Below, one piece after another: positions 46,830 to 48,186 of a stretch of 48,186 bases of DNA. Below the pieces are notes generated by a model. That model saw nothing but the letters and a program-made list of their open reading frames with translations, did no database searches and was not told the origin of the DNA. How positions within the stretch are numbered: position 1 is the stretch's first letter; every line of letters starts with the position of its first letter. The translations under genes and the position numbers were made by a program. The stretch is from Deltaproteobacteria bacterium (GTDB taxonomy: Bacteria; DRYD01): NCBI GenBank assembly GCA_028276365.1, contig JAPYWL010000007.1, positions 1-48,186 of the forward strand. The letters are read 5' to 3'.

Positions 46830-48186
46830 ATGCTAAGATTTAGTTATACTCATAATATTAAGTTAATAAATGAAATTATCAATAGATTTAAAGAATATAC
46901 TTTTTTATTAAGTCTAAGTGATAGTAATAAAGAAAAAATCAAATATTATAAAAGAAAAATAAGATTTTTACAGGATTTTTTTTATTTTCTCATAAATCAG
47001 AATCCATCTTTTAATTTAGAAAATTTTTTAGATTTTAAAAAGATAGATAAAAATATTTTTCAAAAAATATTAGAAATAAGAGATCAAGGAATTTTCAAAA
47101 GCTTCTATAGGATTTTATTTAAAGATATTTTAATTCAAATATTTTCTAAATTAGAAGTTGAAAATATATTTTACAATAATGAAATAGATCTAATAGATAA
47201 AATTATAAATAAAAATTTAAATAATTTTGAAAAAATTTTAAGAGAATTTGAAATATTTACTTTAAGAGAATTGAATATAAAACTAAAATACTCTAAAAAT
47301 TTTAAATTAAGATTTTTAAATTTTTTTCTTGATATATTTAATGACTTTTTAGAAAGAAAAATAATAAATAAATATATAAAAAGTTTAATAAATATAATTA
47401 TAAAAGAAGCAATTCAAAAATTAATAGATTTGTATTATCTTGAAGATAATTTTTTTTATGAGATATATTTTAAATTTAAAGAAATAAAAAATTATTTAAA
47501 TGAAAAGAAGATTGATTTTATAATAACTAATTCAATATCTCGATTTGACTTAAATATAAATGAAATGACTTTTATCATGTATAATAAATCGATTAATTTT
47601 AAAGAACTTATAAAAGAATTAGCATATAATTTAAATTTAACTATCTACAAAATAGAAAATCAAAAATTAATAGAAGATGACTATATATTTAAGATTTATT
47701 TTTATGAACTAAAAGTTCCTATAATTTTCTTGTTTTCAAGTAAAATTTTCAATATTTTAATATATGATTTGTATTTTACTTATAAAAATACAATAAATGA
47801 AGAAATTTTTTTTAAAGAAATTCTTAAGATAGAAAACTATATTTTTTTGAAAAATTTTATTAGATCCTTCAGTAAAACTATTGAATATAAGAAGCTAAAA
47901 GAAAAATATAATAATATAGAAAATTTAAAAGATAAAAAAATTTACGAAATGTTTTATAGTTATTTTAATTTGAATTATATACCTCCTGAACTTTCTGATT
48001 ATCCAAATGTAATTGAAATATCTAAAAATCAATCTTTTACTGAATTAGTTAGTATAGAGGATATAAAGGGAGATTTACATGTACATACTAATTTATCTGA
48101 TGGACTTAATTCTATTGTTGAAATTGTTAATTATGTAAAGTTATATAAAAAAAATTACAAATATATTGGTATATCAGATCATATAA
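46830..48186 (+). CDS. polX: PolX-like DNA polymerase/PHP-domain protein, 3' end cut by window edge; polymerase active site apparently degenerate
   Basis: Not in the ORF track because it has no stop in the window; I translated it manually from ATG 46830 to the edge without stops. YFNLNYIPPELSDYPNVIEISKNQSFTELVSIEDIKGDLHVHTNLSDG...YKYIGISDHI matches the PolX linker plus PHP motifs. Confidence 0.8.
   Translation, partial: MLRFSYTHNIKLINEIINRFKEYTFLLSLSDSNKEKIKYYKRKIRFLQDFFYFLINQNPSFNLENFLDFKKIDKNIFQKILEIRDQGIFKSFYRILFKDILIQIFSKLEVENIFYNNEIDLIDKIINKNLNNFEKILREFEIFTLRELNIKLKYSKNFKLRFLNFFLDIFNDFLERKIINKYIKSLINIIIKEAIQKLIDLYYLEDNFFYEIYFKFKEIKNYLNEKKIDFIITNSISRFDLNINEMTFIMYNKSINFKELIKELAYNLNLTIYKIENQKLIEDDYIFKIYFYELKVPIIFLFSSKIFNILIYDLYFTYKNTINEEIFFKEILKIENYIFLKNFIRSFSKTIEYKKLKEKYNNIENLKDKKIYEMFYSYFNLNYIPPELSDYPNVIEISKNQSFTELVSIEDIKGDLHVHTNLSDGLNSIVEIVNYVKLYKKNYKYIGISDHI

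Overview
The window is a very AT-rich bacterial chromosomal segment, densely coding, with mostly housekeeping genes interrupted by lineage-specific loci. I recognise with reasonable confidence: NAD(P)H-hydrate epimerase/dehydratase (5'-truncated by the window), UbiE/MenG, FolC, sulfide:quinone oxidoreductase, an ArsB/SLC13-like carrier, FtsZ, PdxS, a GlmL/MutL-type mutase reactivase, GlgC, a 2-oxoacid:ferredoxin oxidoreductase beta subunit, biotin carboxylase, FtsY, RelA/SpoT, an ankyrin protein, a ZnuB-like permease, Ppx/GppA, HflX, an FlhB C-terminal-like protein, YceD, a large tubulin-like GTPase, HisC, a TlpA-like thioredoxin, an M23 peptidase, FtsX, ACP, a peroxiredoxin, CysS and a 3'-truncated PolX. 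Main items for follow-up: (1) the PolX at the right edge appears to have lost both GDxD catalytic aspartates of its polymerase domain but keeps its PHP domain; (2) a minus-strand cluster couples a 918-aa tubulin-like protein to a 668-aa helical zinc-ribbon protein and a Ppx/GppA protein with transmembrane helices inserted in its C-terminal domain; (3) a locus has two related HELGH metallopeptidase-like proteins flanking a hydrophobic protein; (4) an intergenic region holds a decayed prepilin gene; (5) a coiled-coil protein has 11-residue repeats and an internal 231-bp duplication. I saw no rRNA, tRNA or CRISPR array by eye, but a structured-RNA search was not possible here. All family assignments come from motif recognition, not database searches.
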